A stretch of DNA of 64,000 nucleotides from assembly GCA_903911355.1 (NCBI GenBank), contig CAIWDD010000114.1:1-64000 (forward strand), read 5' to 3'. Position numbers and translations under genes: made by a program. Below are positions 35,930 through 44,456 of this stretch, in pieces. Numbering within the stretch: position 1 is the first letter of the stretch; each line of letters opens with the position of its first letter. The notes under the pieces were generated by a model. It had not been told where the DNA came from. It searched no databases and saw only the letters and a program-made list of their open reading frames with translations. The DNA comes from an uncultured Nodularia sp. GTDB taxonomy: Bacteria > Cyanobacteriota > Cyanobacteriia > Cyanobacteriales > Nostocaceae.

Positions 35930-38194
35930 ATGAGTTCCCCCCAACCTCCTCATAAGCCACAAACTGTACTTGGTCAACTGACTCAAGCAGTACAGACACT
36001 TCAAGCGAGAGTTGACTTTTCCAAGTTGGCGCTGAAGCCTAATGCTAAAGTACCAGAGATATGGGTGCAGGATACGGGGGACGAACGTGAGGTATATCCC
36101 TTGTTAGGCGATCGCTATATACTAGGTCGTAGTTCAAAATCCTGTGATATAGTCATTCGCAATCCGGTTGTCAGCCAAATTCACCTATCACTCTCACGGG
36201 ATTCAACTCAACGCAGCCCTGTTTTTGTCATCAAAGATGAAAACTCCACTAATGGTATTTATCTGGGGAAACGCCGAATTAATCGCTTAGAACTGCGTCA
36301 CGGTGACATTTTTACTTTAGGACCACCAGAACTCGCAGCTTCAGTGCGGCTACAATACTTTGACCCAGCACCCTTGCATATTAAAGCAGCAACTTGGGCA
36401 GCCTACAGCATAGCAGGTGTGAGCGCCTTAGTGGGGTTAGTCATAGGGGTGGAATGGCTAAAATTTTCCGTCAGACCCTTACCCACTGCTAGCAGCGCCC
36501 CTATAGTGATTTATGCTCGCGATGGCTCGACACCCTTGCGCGAGCCTCGGAGTACCTCTCATGTAGACCTCAAGAGTTTAGAGGACTTTGGCTATTTACC
36601 CGCAGCTATAGTGGCCTCAGAAGATAGTCGTTACTATTGGCACTTTGGCGTTGACCCTTTAGGGATTTTGCGAGCTGTGTTAGTCAATACGCGCAGTGGA
36701 GATCTACAGCAGGGGGCTAGCACCATTACCCAGCAAGTGGCCAGAAGTTTGTTCCGGGACTATGTAGGCGCTCAAGACTCCTTGGGACGCAAACTGCGGG
36801 AAGCTATTGTTTCCTTGAAGCTAGAAACTTTTTACAGTAAAGATCAAATATTACTCATTTACTTAAATCGAGTATTTTTGGGGGTGGATACATCCGGTTT
36901 TGAGGATGCGGCTCGTTATTACTTTGATAAGTCAGCCAGAGAATTAACTCTTTCAGAAGCTGCAACATTAGTGGGAATTTTACCTGCTCCCAACGCTTTT
37001 AATTTTTGTGGAAATAACCCCAATAGGCTACAACTAGTTGACTATCGCAATCGCGTCATTAGGCGAATGTTGGACATGGGGAAAATTTCCGCAGAACAGG
37101 CCAATCGAGCTAGGCGTTCCCCAGTCCAGATTAACCCCAAAGTTTGCGAACGGCAAGCCAGCACCATTGCTCCTTACTTTTACCAGTATGTGTTCCAGGA
37201 ATTGGAATCAATCTTGGGGGTAGGAGTTGCCAGAGAAGGAAATTTTATCATTGAAACCCATCTCGATCCGAGAATGCAAGCAGAGGCGGAAACAGCTTTG
37301 CGTAATCAAATCAATAAAGCTGGTTCTACCTTTGGCTTTTCTCAAGGAGCGATCGTTACCCTAGACAATAGAACTGGTAGTATTTTGTCGATGGTAGGCG
37401 GAACTGATTTTGGAAAAAGCCAGTTTAACCGTGCTGTTCAAGCCCAAAGACAACCAGGTTCTACCTTCAAAGTTTTCGCTTTTGCAGCTGCCCTAGAGAG
37501 GGGAATACCAGCCTCTAAAACTTATTCTTGCGCGGCTCTACCCTGGCAAGGCTTTACCTATAGGCCTTGTAGAACCGGTGCCCAGAATTCCTTAGATATG
37601 AGGACTGGCTTCGCCCTGTCAGAAAATCCCATTGCTCTGCGAATTGCCAGGGAGGTGGGGCTAGATAGAGTCGTATCCACCGCCAGACGTTTAGGAGTCA
37701 AGTCATCACTCGAAGCAGTTCCCGGCTTAGTACTTGGTCAAAGTGTAGTCAATGTGTTAGAAATGACTGGTGCTTTTGGCGCTATTGGCAATGGTGGTGT
37801 CTGGAATCCACCCCACGCAATTAGCAGGATTATAGACAGTAGTGATTGTCAAAATAGTCAGGATTTAAAAACTTGTCGTGTTGTCTATTCCTTTGACGAA
37901 AATCCGGACGCTAACCAGCGAGTTTTACCCACAGGTGTAGCCGATGAAATCAACCAGATGATGCGCCAAGCAGTAACTAGCGGCACCGGACGCGCTGCGG
38001 CTATCGGACTGGGGGAAGGCGGGAAAACCGGCACCACTGATAAAAATGTTGATCTCTGGTTTATTGGTTCAATCCCCAGTCGCCGGCTTGTAACTGGTAT
38101 TTGGTTGGGTAATGACAATAATTCTCCCACATCCGGCAGCAGCGGGCAAGCAGCCCAACTTTGGGGCAATTATATGAGACAAATTACCAGATAA
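35930..38194 (+). CDS. FHA-domain class A penicillin-binding protein
   Basis: The 754-residue bifunctional peptidoglycan synthase carries an N-terminal cytoplasmic FHA domain (about 60-130; GRSSKSCDIVIRNPVVSQIH and NSTNGIYLG, the phosphothreonine-binding residues). One membrane helix follows (about 155-175). The GT51 glycosyltransferase has its catalytic Glu in EDSRYYWHFG (E231) and the QGASTITQQVARSLF block. The transpeptidase has S511-TFK, S564-EN and K699-TG. FHA fused to a PBP links cell-wall synthesis to Ser/Thr phosphorylation. The architecture recurs in cyanobacteria. The gene stands alone, convergent with the DUF4335 gene. Confidence 0.92.
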   Translation: MSSPQPPHKPQTVLGQLTQAVQTLQARVDFSKLALKPNAKVPEIWVQDTGDEREVYPLLGDRYILGRSSKSCDIVIRNPVVSQIHLSLSRDSTQRSPVFVIKDENSTNGIYLGKRRINRLELRHGDIFTLGPPELAASVRLQYFDPAPLHIKAATWAAYSIAGVSALVGLVIGVEWLKFSVRPLPTASSAPIVIYARDGSTPLREPRSTSHVDLKSLEDFGYLPAAIVASEDSRYYWHFGVDPLGILRAVLVNTRSGDLQQGASTITQQVARSLFRDYVGAQDSLGRKLREAIVSLKLETFYSKDQILLIYLNRVFLGVDTSGFEDAARYYFDKSARELTLSEAATLVGILPAPNAFNFCGNNPNRLQLVDYRNRVIRRMLDMGKISAEQANRARRSPVQINPKVCERQASTIAPYFYQYVFQELESILGVGVAREGNFIIETHLDPRMQAEAETALRNQINKAGSTFGFSQGAIVTLDNRTGSILSMVGGTDFGKSQFNRAVQAQRQPGSTFKVFAFAAALERGIPASKTYSCAALPWQGFTYRPCRTGAQNSLDMRTGFALSENPIALRIAREVGLDRVVSTARRLGVKSSLEAVPGLVLGQSVVNVLEMTGAFGAIGNGGVWNPPHAISRIIDSSDCQNSQDLKTCRVVYSFDENPDANQRVLPTGVADEINQMMRQAVTSGTGRAAAIGLGEGGKTGTTDKNVDLWFIGSIPSRRLVTGIWLGNDNNSPTSGSSGQAAQLWGNYMRQITR

Positions 38195-38219
38195 GGGGCG
38201 GTGAATAATCACTGAATAA

Positions 38220-39332
38220 TCACTGATATCCCCGCCAAGGGCTAACTTGCAGAATACCACCCCTGGTAAAAACTACTTTAAATTGGGCTATTGGTTCATT
38301 GGCTGTGAGAGAACCATTAGCGGGAGTGTGCAGCAATTTGGGTAGAGGAGTTGATTCTATGCCCTCATTTGCTCCTTGATTTACCGCTTTATAACCAATG
38401 ATCGCACCATCAGGATTTACACCTACCCGATAGACTAAATCTTCTTTTAATTCTGATCGACTAGTCCAACCTCGATCAATTTGGTTATAAATTTTTTCAT
38501 TCAGAAGACGTAGTTGGGATGAATTAGTAATTTCTGTAGCTGAATTTAAGAGTGCTTGTAAATCTCTGATTTTGGGGGCTGTATCCACGATGGGAGTGGC
38601 TACATTCAGGTCAGTTGCTGGGGAACTCTCTGGAGTTTGTATATTTGGGGGTGTTATGTTCTCTGATGCAGCCGAATTGGGGGTGGGTGCTATGGATACA
38701 GTCTCTTCTTCCTCCTGGGTTTCTGGTGGGCGCGTCTCAGGGGCAGGAATTAGGCTCAAAGCGATGGCGGCAACTGCTACAGTTGAAATTCCTATACTTG
38801 CCGCTACTCCCTGCTTGAGTAGAAATTCATTAGGACTACCGTAACTTCTGGGCACGGGCTGTAATTCTAATGACAACTCTGGTAGGGTTTGGCTGTCAGC
38901 AAAAAATTGATCCACAGCTTCAACCAGGTCAAATAACTGCACTGTATTCAAATCCATTTGAATGGGCGGTTGATTATAGTTAGGCTGAGACTGAAAAACA
39001 TCTACAGCTATTTCAGAATGCACAATTAACCGGTGCCGATTAGTGTAAATTTTTTGTAACTCCACTAATTCTGAGTCTTGATTATGTGCTTGGGGGTTTG
39101 ACACATTACTCAAAAATTCTTGAGCATAGCCACTGACAGCCCGGACTAGACTCTCAAAAAACTCTCGTCCGCCTACTAGGGGCTGACTATAGCCAGATAT
39201 ATAGCATTCTGCATTTACCAATATGGATAATTCTGGACGCATACCTTGATAGTATGCTGCTTTAGCTACATCACTGAAACCCTCTAACAGCAGTGTACAA
39301 TTAGGTAGACTGTACTTACGTTGAATATTCAT
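38220..39332 (-). CDS. DUF4335 domain protein
   Basis: The 370-residue cyanobacterial protein has an N-terminal conserved region starting MNIQRKYSLPNCTLLLEGFSD. A single membrane helix lies around 180-197 (AASIGISTVAVAAIALSLIP), then a Pro/Thr/Glu-rich linker, then a C-terminal region (about 265-370). Its function is unknown. Its start codon overlaps the stop of the DUF3038 gene by four bases (ATGA), so the two are translationally coupled, and the pair is conserved in cyanobacteria to my knowledge. Confidence 0.85.
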   Translation of the reverse strand: MNIQRKYSLPNCTLLLEGFSDVAKAAYYQGMRPELSILVNAECYISGYSQPLVGGREFFESLVRAVSGYAQEFLSNVSNPQAHNQDSELVELQKIYTNRHRLIVHSEIAVDVFQSQPNYNQPPIQMDLNTVQLFDLVEAVDQFFADSQTLPELSLELQPVPRSYGSPNEFLLKQGVAASIGISTVAVAAIALSLIPAPETRPPETQEEEETVSIAPTPNSAASENITPPNIQTPESSPATDLNVATPIVDTAPKIRDLQALLNSATEITNSSQLRLLNEKIYNQIDRGWTSRSELKEDLVYRVGVNPDGAIIGYKAVNQGANEGIESTPLPKLLHTPANGSLTANEPIAQFKVVFTRGGILQVSPWRGYQ

Positions 39333-39976
39333 TCTACTTCACCGTCAAAAAGACTAATCCAAAATCGCTGCATTCCAGCTGTACCAGTACAAAATAGTAA
39401 TTGTCCCAACAAATTGATTGCTAGTTCATCTAATTTCTCGTCAGAATCTAATGCCATTACGGTAGAACGTCGGGGATTCATTCTACTTCTGAAATGTACT
39501 CGAAATCGCTCTAGGTAATTCGATAGCCGCAAATTCTGTACCAAAGGTATCTGCTTTTCACTCATTTGCTGATATGTCATCAACATTTGGCGAATGACAA
39601 CGGTTAAACGCCGCGCGATGTAGCTGGCAATAACTACTAAAGCTTTTGCCTCCATGATTGTCAAGGGACGGCGAATATGAGCTCTTCGCAGTGGGTTAGA
39701 GCTCCGCATTCGCCATAGATTTACTCGGTTTTTAATAATTCCTTTCAGTTCTAACTCATCAGCAAAAGCCAGAATAGCTTCGGAGCTACCAAGTTCTAAA
39801 GCTTCAATTGCCAGTAAAATTAGATCAACTTGCAGTCGGGTTCTAGCCGGACAACCCTGTGCTGCCTTGGCGAAGCTTACTATAGGCATCGCAGGGTCTG
39901 GTAAAGTATCCAGAATCATCGGCAAGGATGGGGGGGGTGGACTATTCAATGGCGTTAAGCTGGCTGAGACATTCAT
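39329..39976 (-). CDS. DUF3038 domain protein
   Basis: From the ATG at 39976 the protein has 215 residues. An upstream in-frame start at 40066 would add a hydrophobic 30-residue segment that looks unlike the family. The protein is predicted to be mostly helical, with conserved QVDLILLAIEALELGSSEAI and a basic middle part (NPLRRAHIRRPLTIMEAKALV). No catalytic motif is seen and the function is unknown. It is the first gene of an overlapping pair with DUF4335. Confidence 0.83.
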   Translation of the reverse strand: MNVSASLTPLNSPPPPSLPMILDTLPDPAMPIVSFAKAAQGCPARTRLQVDLILLAIEALELGSSEAILAFADELELKGIIKNRVNLWRMRSSNPLRRAHIRRPLTIMEAKALVVIASYIARRLTVVIRQMLMTYQQMSEKQIPLVQNLRLSNYLERFRVHFRSRMNPRRSTVMALDSDEKLDELAINLLGQLLFCTGTAGMQRFWISLFDGEVE

Positions 39977-40076
39977 TCTATAAATTACCTTGTGCAGAGC
40001 TAATAGGCAGAATAAAACTAGTACAACTAATTTAAAGGAGCTAGAACAGGCTTGAACCTGTTTCAAACTTGCTTGT

Positions 40077-40090
40077 AATGCTTAAGCATT
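40077..40090. repeat. 14-bp palindrome upstream of DUF3038
   Basis: AATGCTTAAGCATT is a perfect palindrome about 100 bp upstream of the DUF3038 start. It could be a regulator site or a weak hairpin. Confidence 0.35.
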
Positions 40091-40221
40091 GATTACTTTT
40101 TCTGCTGTCCAAAGTTCGGTAAAAATTAGGTAAATAAATCTCTTATTGTCAGTCAGAAACTGATTTACCGATTTTTTTGTCGGAGGTAGTTCTCTTGGAG
40201 ACCGTGGCTTTGTAGAAGTCT

Positions 40222-40305
40222 TTATGTAAGTGAGAGTGGTATTACAGTTGCAGTATCTACCTGCTTTGTGCGGTACAGATGCCAAGTTGCTCTAAGTAAC
40301 GCCAT
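40222..40305 (-). CDS. Candidate 27-aa small protein with perfect Shine-Dalgarno
   Basis: On the minus strand the nonamer GGAGGTGAT (plus-strand 40311-40319), fully complementary to the 16S rRNA 3' end, lies five bases before the ATG at 40305. The frame runs 27 codons (MALLRATWHLYRTKQ, then a hydrophobic-polar tail ending PLSLT) to TAA. Such a perfect site is rare in this window, where most genes have weak ones. It could be a leader peptide, a microprotein or the start of a broken gene. No homologue is recognised. Confidence 0.4.
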   Translation of the reverse strand: MALLRATWHLYRTKQVDTATVIPLSLT

Positions 40306-40512
40306 CAAAAATCACCTCCGATTTAGTTGTTTTGAGTATAGTAAAAGAATATATCAAAAATCAGGAAACCCCCAAAGGCTAATATATTATTGTGGATTAT
40401 TGTCGCTTACCTTCCCAGTCTGTATTACCGTGTAAAATTAGCTAATCTGCCTAAATTAGAGCGTCAATGATCAGGGGATGAGATTATAGTGTAGGATTTT
40501 CCAGGGACTAGT

Positions 40513-40533
40513 CATGAGTCATTGGTCATTAAT
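40513..40533. repeat. Heptameric tandem repeat upstream of apt
   Basis: Three consecutive 7-bp units, CATGAGT, CATTGGT and CATTAAT, form a short tandemly repeated repetitive element of the kind known from heterocystous cyanobacteria. A C-rich stretch follows, and apt starts 31 bp later. Confidence 0.6.
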
Positions 40534-40563
40534 CCCCCCACTACCCCCTCATAACTGAATTTT

Positions 40564-41082
40564 ATGGATTTAAAGTCTCTAATTCGCGATATCCCAGATT
40601 TTCCTAAACCGGGAATTTTATTTCGCGATATCACTACTTTACTGCGCGACCCAGAGGGATTGCGCTACACTATTGACTTTTTTACGGAAAAATGCCTGGG
40701 TTTAGGCTTAAGAGCTGATTATGTTGTGGGTATGGAGTCCCGTGGGTTTATTTTTGGACCTCCTCTAGCTTACAAATTAGGAGCGGGTTTTATTCCCGTA
40801 CGGAAGCCGGGAAAGTTACCAGGAGCAGTTCACTCAATTGAATATGAATTAGAATATGGTACAGACTGCCTGGAAATGCATCAAGACGCTTTGCATCCAA
40901 ATAGTCGCGTTTTAATTGTAGATGACTTGATTGCCACAGGTGGTACGGCTAGTGCAACGGCTAAGTTGGTGCAGAAGATTGGCTGCGAATTGGTAGGGTT
41001 TGGCTTTATCATCGAGCTACAGGATTTACAAGGACGTCAACATTTACCAGATGTGCCGATTGTCTCCCTAATTGAATACTAA
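40564..41082 (+). CDS. apt: Adenine phosphoribosyltransferase
   Basis: The 172-residue enzyme salvages adenine to AMP using PRPP. The N-terminal [26 protein letters not shown] and the PRPP loop [16 protein letters not shown] (about 118-133) are diagnostic, as is [13 protein letters not shown]. It acts in the cytoplasm as a dimer. The ATG at 40564 is the family start. The next gene, a permease, follows after 59 bp and is functionally unrelated. Confidence 0.95.
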   Translation: MDLKSLIRDIPDFPKPGILFRDITTLLRDPEGLRYTIDFFTEKCLGLGLRADYVVGMESRGFIFGPPLAYKLGAGFIPVRKPGKLPGAVHSIEYELEYGTDCLEMHQDALHPNSRVLIVDDLIATGGTASATAKLVQKIGCELVGFGFIIELQDLQGRQHLPDVPIVSLIEY

Positions 41083-41141
41083 TCACTGGTAATCTCTCCT
41101 ATATCCTGAGAAATTGACTAATAAACAATGACTAAATTGCT

Positions 41142-42182
41142 ATGACTTCTCAGAAAATTTCCTGGAAGACCTGTCAGGAGGGCTTTATAGGGCTAGTCAC
41201 GAACGAAACATTTGTTTATGTGGTGAAACGGATATTGCAAGCACTGTTCACTTTGTTATTGGCAACGGCGCTGTCGTTTGTGATCATGAAACTATCCCCG
41301 GGGGATTATGTGGATACCCTGCGCCAAAATCCGACAATTTCGCCAGAACGCATTGAGGAATTAAGGCAACAGTTTGGTTTAAATAAATCTTGGCCAGAAC
41401 AGTTTGGACTATGGTTATGGCGAATTTTCACCCAAGGAGATTTCGGTACTAGTTTTGTTTACCAACGCTCAGTAGCTTCTCTGTTGTGGGAAAGGATACC
41501 AGCAACTTTACTTTTAGCGATCGCTTCTTTATTTTGTACCTGGGCGATCGCAATTCCCTTTGGGATTCTCGCAGCTGTGAAACAAAATCAAGCCACTGAT
41601 CGGATTTTACAACTGATTAGCTACACAGGACAAGGGTTTCCTAGTTTCATCACTGCTTTGTTTCTGCTCATATTTGCTCAAATCACCTCACCTTTATTTC
41701 CCGTGGGTGGTATGACTAGCATCAATCATGCTGATTTGTCTTGGTTTGGCAAAATCATTGATATTGGCTGGCACATGATTTTACCCACCATTGCCTTAAG
41801 TATCACTAGTTTTGCCGGGTTGCAAAGAATCACTCGCGGTGAATTGTTGGATGTTCTACGTCAAGATTATATCCAAACGGCTCGCGCCAAGGGACTACCA
41901 GAAAATCGGGTGATTTATGTTCATGCTCTTCGCAATGCCATAAATCCTTTAATTACTTTGTTAGGCTTTGAATTGGCTGGTTTATTAGGTGGTGCATTTA
42001 TTGCCGAACAATTCTTTAACTGGCCCGGTTTAGGGAGATTGACTTTACAGGCGGTAATGGCGAAAGACCAGTATTTAGTCATGGCTAGCCTCGTCATGAG
42101 TGCCGTATTACTGAATATAGGCAATTTAATGGCGGATTTGCTATTAAAGGTAGCCGACCCCCGGATTCGTTTGGAATCTTAA
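41142..42182 (+). CDS. DppB/OppB-type ABC transporter permease
   Basis: The 346-residue inner-membrane permease belongs to the peptide/nickel class. It has a first helix (YVVKRILQALFTLLLATALSF region), the periplasmic SPGDYVDTLRQNPTISPERIEELRQQFGL segment and the cytoplasmic EAA loop (YIQTARAKGLPENRVIYVHALRNA). These transporters import peptides, nickel or other solutes. No partner permease, ATPase or binding protein lies nearby, so the substrate and partners must be encoded elsewhere. A small conserved gene begins at its stop codon. Confidence 0.9.
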   Translation: MTSQKISWKTCQEGFIGLVTNETFVYVVKRILQALFTLLLATALSFVIMKLSPGDYVDTLRQNPTISPERIEELRQQFGLNKSWPEQFGLWLWRIFTQGDFGTSFVYQRSVASLLWERIPATLLLAIASLFCTWAIAIPFGILAAVKQNQATDRILQLISYTGQGFPSFITALFLLIFAQITSPLFPVGGMTSINHADLSWFGKIIDIGWHMILPTIALSITSFAGLQRITRGELLDVLRQDYIQTARAKGLPENRVIYVHALRNAINPLITLLGFELAGLLGGAFIAEQFFNWPGLGRLTLQAVMAKDQYLVMASLVMSAVLLNIGNLMADLLLKVADPRIRLES

Positions 42183-42188
42183 TTGAGT

Positions 42189-42470
42189 ATGTTTTCTGAA
42201 ATTTATTATATATTGCGTTCCTCGACTGATGGTCGTTATCTCGTAGCCCATCCCGATGCTGAAAGTTCCGGCTATTTATTACTGTTTCGGGAAAACTTTG
42301 ATGCTTTAAGCTATCTCAATACCCATGCAGGTCAATTAGCTAACCGCTTTGCCGTAGAATCTGTTCTTGCTACACAGTTGGGTAATTTGCTCAAACGTTG
42401 GGGTTTTAGCGGGGTGGGAATTGTCATAGATCCGTTATTGCCGAAAGTAGATTTTATGCAGCATCGTTAA
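42189..42470 (+). CDS. Small conserved cyanobacterial hypothetical protein, 93 aa
   Basis: The ATG at 42189 lies six bases after the permease stop; a TTG at 42183 abuts it. The protein is about 93 residues and soluble, with IYYILRSSTDGRYLVAHP and YLLLFRENFDALSYLNTHA. It looks like a compact alpha/beta fold with no catalytic motif. The tight spacing suggests co-transcription with the permease, but no function can be given. Confidence 0.7.
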   Translation: MFSEIYYILRSSTDGRYLVAHPDAESSGYLLLFRENFDALSYLNTHAGQLANRFAVESVLATQLGNLLKRWGFSGVGIVIDPLLPKVDFMQHR

Positions 42471-42523
42471 ATATAGTAGTTGGCAGGTAGATAAGTACTA
42501 TATGAATGATAAAACTCTTGTGG

Positions 42524-42542
42524 AGTGGGCATTCTGCCCACT
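42524..42542. repeat. Palindromic repeat AGTGGGCA/TGCCCACT
   Basis: An 8-bp perfect stem with a 3-nt loop lies 54 bp after the small gene's stop. Hairpins built on GTGGGCA/TGCCCAC are common in cyanobacterial intergenic DNA to my knowledge, and this one may act as a 3' end. Confidence 0.5.
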
Positions 42543-42630
42543 AGGGTGTAATGCAGTATAATGAGATACGCTGTAAATAATCCACAGAGGCACAGAGAAA
42601 AAGGAGAAAGAAATAGAGAATTTCACTTCA

Positions 42631-42652
42631 GGGCTGGACATTTTGTCCGCCC
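42631..42652 (-). terminator. Hairpin downstream of purF
   Basis: GGGC-T-GGAC pairs with GTCC-GCCC around ATTTT, beginning 6 bp after the purF stop on the minus strand. It closely resembles the hairpin after ndhF (GGGGCGGAC core), suggesting a shared terminator-like repeat family. Confidence 0.5.
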
Positions 42653-42658
42653 CATTAT

Positions 42659-44179
42659 TTAAACCACGACTTTTTCTAACATCAATTTAGAACGTTTGAC
42701 TTGCTCAGGAATAGCTACGGGATAATCTCCAGTAAAGCAAGCTGAACAGAAACTATTAGTATCTTCCCGGGTTGCTTCCAGCATTCCCTCCCAACTCAGA
42801 TAAGCCAGGCTATCTACTCCCAACTGCTCGGCAATTTCTGACACTGACTTGGTAGCAGCAATCAACTGATCCTGACTATCAGTATCAATACCGTAAAAAC
42901 ATGGATGTGTGACTGGTGGGGAAGAAATGCGCATATGTACCTCCCTAGCACCTGCTTCACGTAATGCTTTAACCAGTTTCCGGCTCGTTGTCCCCCGAAC
43001 AATGGAATCATCCACAATAATTACTCGTTTACCCACCAATACATCTTTGAGTGGGTTAAGTTTCATGCGAATCCCGGACTCGCGCATAGATTGTGTGGGC
43101 TGAATAAAAGTTCGACCCACATAGCGATTTTTAATCAGTCCTTCGGCGTAGGGGACACCAGAGGCTTGGGAAAATCCAATAGCCGCAGGTATTCCTGAAT
43201 CAGGAACACCAAAGACAATATCAGCATCTACAGCGGATTCTGCCGCTATTTGTCGCCCCAACCTCATGCGATAGGTGTACAAACTTTCGTTGTGCATGAT
43301 GCTATCAGGACGGGCAAAGTAAATCATCTCAAAGATACATAACTTACGAGCAGGTTTTTGACTCCAATGGTAGGAAGCTAAACCTGCTTCAGTAATCCAA
43401 ACTAATTCCCCCGGTTCCACATCTCGTAAGTATTCGGCTCCAATGATATCTAAACCACAAGTTTCCGAAGCCAAGACATAACGGACTGGTAACCCGGGTA
43501 AAGTTCCAATTACTAAGGGGCGGATACCATTGGGATCCCGCGCACCCATGACACCAACGGGAGTCCCAATCACCAAACTAAAAGCGCCTTGGCAACGCTG
43601 AAATGCCCTACTTGCTCCTTCTACCCAATCGGCACCAGCGTTGACGGCTTGAGCGATCGCCAAAGCGATCATTTCCGAGTCTGTTGTTGTGACTAAACTC
43701 ACTTGGGTCTTGACTAACTCTGACCGCAGCTGCACAGTGTTGACTAAATTACCATTATGTGCTAAAGCTAATGAACCTAGTCTGGTTTCCACCACAGCCG
43801 GTTGGGCATTATCCTTGCGGCTAGAACCAGTAGTGGAATAACGAGTGTGACCAATAGCCAGGTTTCCGGGTAACTGATCCAAAATGGACTCATTAAAGAC
43901 CTGAGAAACTAAGCCCATGTCTTTGTGTAGGTGTACTTTTGCATCTTCAAACGTTGCAATCCCAGCTGATTCTTGACCCCTATGTTGCAGGGCATATAAT
44001 CCAAAGTAGGTCATTTTGGCAACATCTTCTTCTGGAGCGTAAATGCCAAAAACACCACAAGCTTCTTCTGGTTTGTCAGGTCGATGCTCTTGACTATTAA
44101 TTGGGTCTATTTCCTGATTGTGGTATTCATCCGATAGCTTGTGCGGTGTAGCCATAGTGACGGAATGGATGGGAATCAT
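42659..44179 (-). CDS. purF: Amidophosphoribosyltransferase
   Basis: The 506-residue enzyme makes phosphoribosylamine from PRPP and glutamine, the first step of purine synthesis. A 40-residue leader precedes the catalytic nucleophile C41 in EEACGVFG, as in Bacillus-type enzymes that process a propeptide and carry an iron-sulfur cluster. The C-terminal SFCSACFTGDYP fits two of the cluster cysteines. The PRPP loop is VIIVDDSIVRGTTS. It lies 277 bp downstream of purL on the same strand. Confidence 0.96.
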   Translation of the reverse strand: MIPIHSVTMATPHKLSDEYHNQEIDPINSQEHRPDKPEEACGVFGIYAPEEDVAKMTYFGLYALQHRGQESAGIATFEDAKVHLHKDMGLVSQVFNESILDQLPGNLAIGHTRYSTTGSSRKDNAQPAVVETRLGSLALAHNGNLVNTVQLRSELVKTQVSLVTTTDSEMIALAIAQAVNAGADWVEGASRAFQRCQGAFSLVIGTPVGVMGARDPNGIRPLVIGTLPGLPVRYVLASETCGLDIIGAEYLRDVEPGELVWITEAGLASYHWSQKPARKLCIFEMIYFARPDSIMHNESLYTYRMRLGRQIAAESAVDADIVFGVPDSGIPAAIGFSQASGVPYAEGLIKNRYVGRTFIQPTQSMRESGIRMKLNPLKDVLVGKRVIIVDDSIVRGTTSRKLVKALREAGAREVHMRISSPPVTHPCFYGIDTDSQDQLIAATKSVSEIAEQLGVDSLAYLSWEGMLEATREDTNSFCSACFTGDYPVAIPEQVKRSKLMLEKVVV

Positions 44180-44456
44180 TAGCTATTGCTCCTGGTTTGG
44201 GTGTCAAGTCGGAATAATCGGTAATTGATAATTTTTAATTCGCAATTACTACCCCACCAATAAATGGAGTGAGTTATGCTGGATTTTGTTCTGGAATTAA
44301 TTACGAATTGCAAACTACGAATTAGTAATTATTTAGTCCCTGGGATTATGTCGCTGGATAGTTGCCAAATCCTTAACGAATCTTTAACCATCTATTAAAA
44401 CAGTACCGTAATTCTGCTCACAGAAGTTAATTATCCCCATATAGGGGATAGAAAAA

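Noticed and set aside
40082-40285. 67-codon minus-strand frame
   Set aside because: Low-complexity basic composition and no ribosome binding site. The overlapping 27-codon frame has the perfect one.
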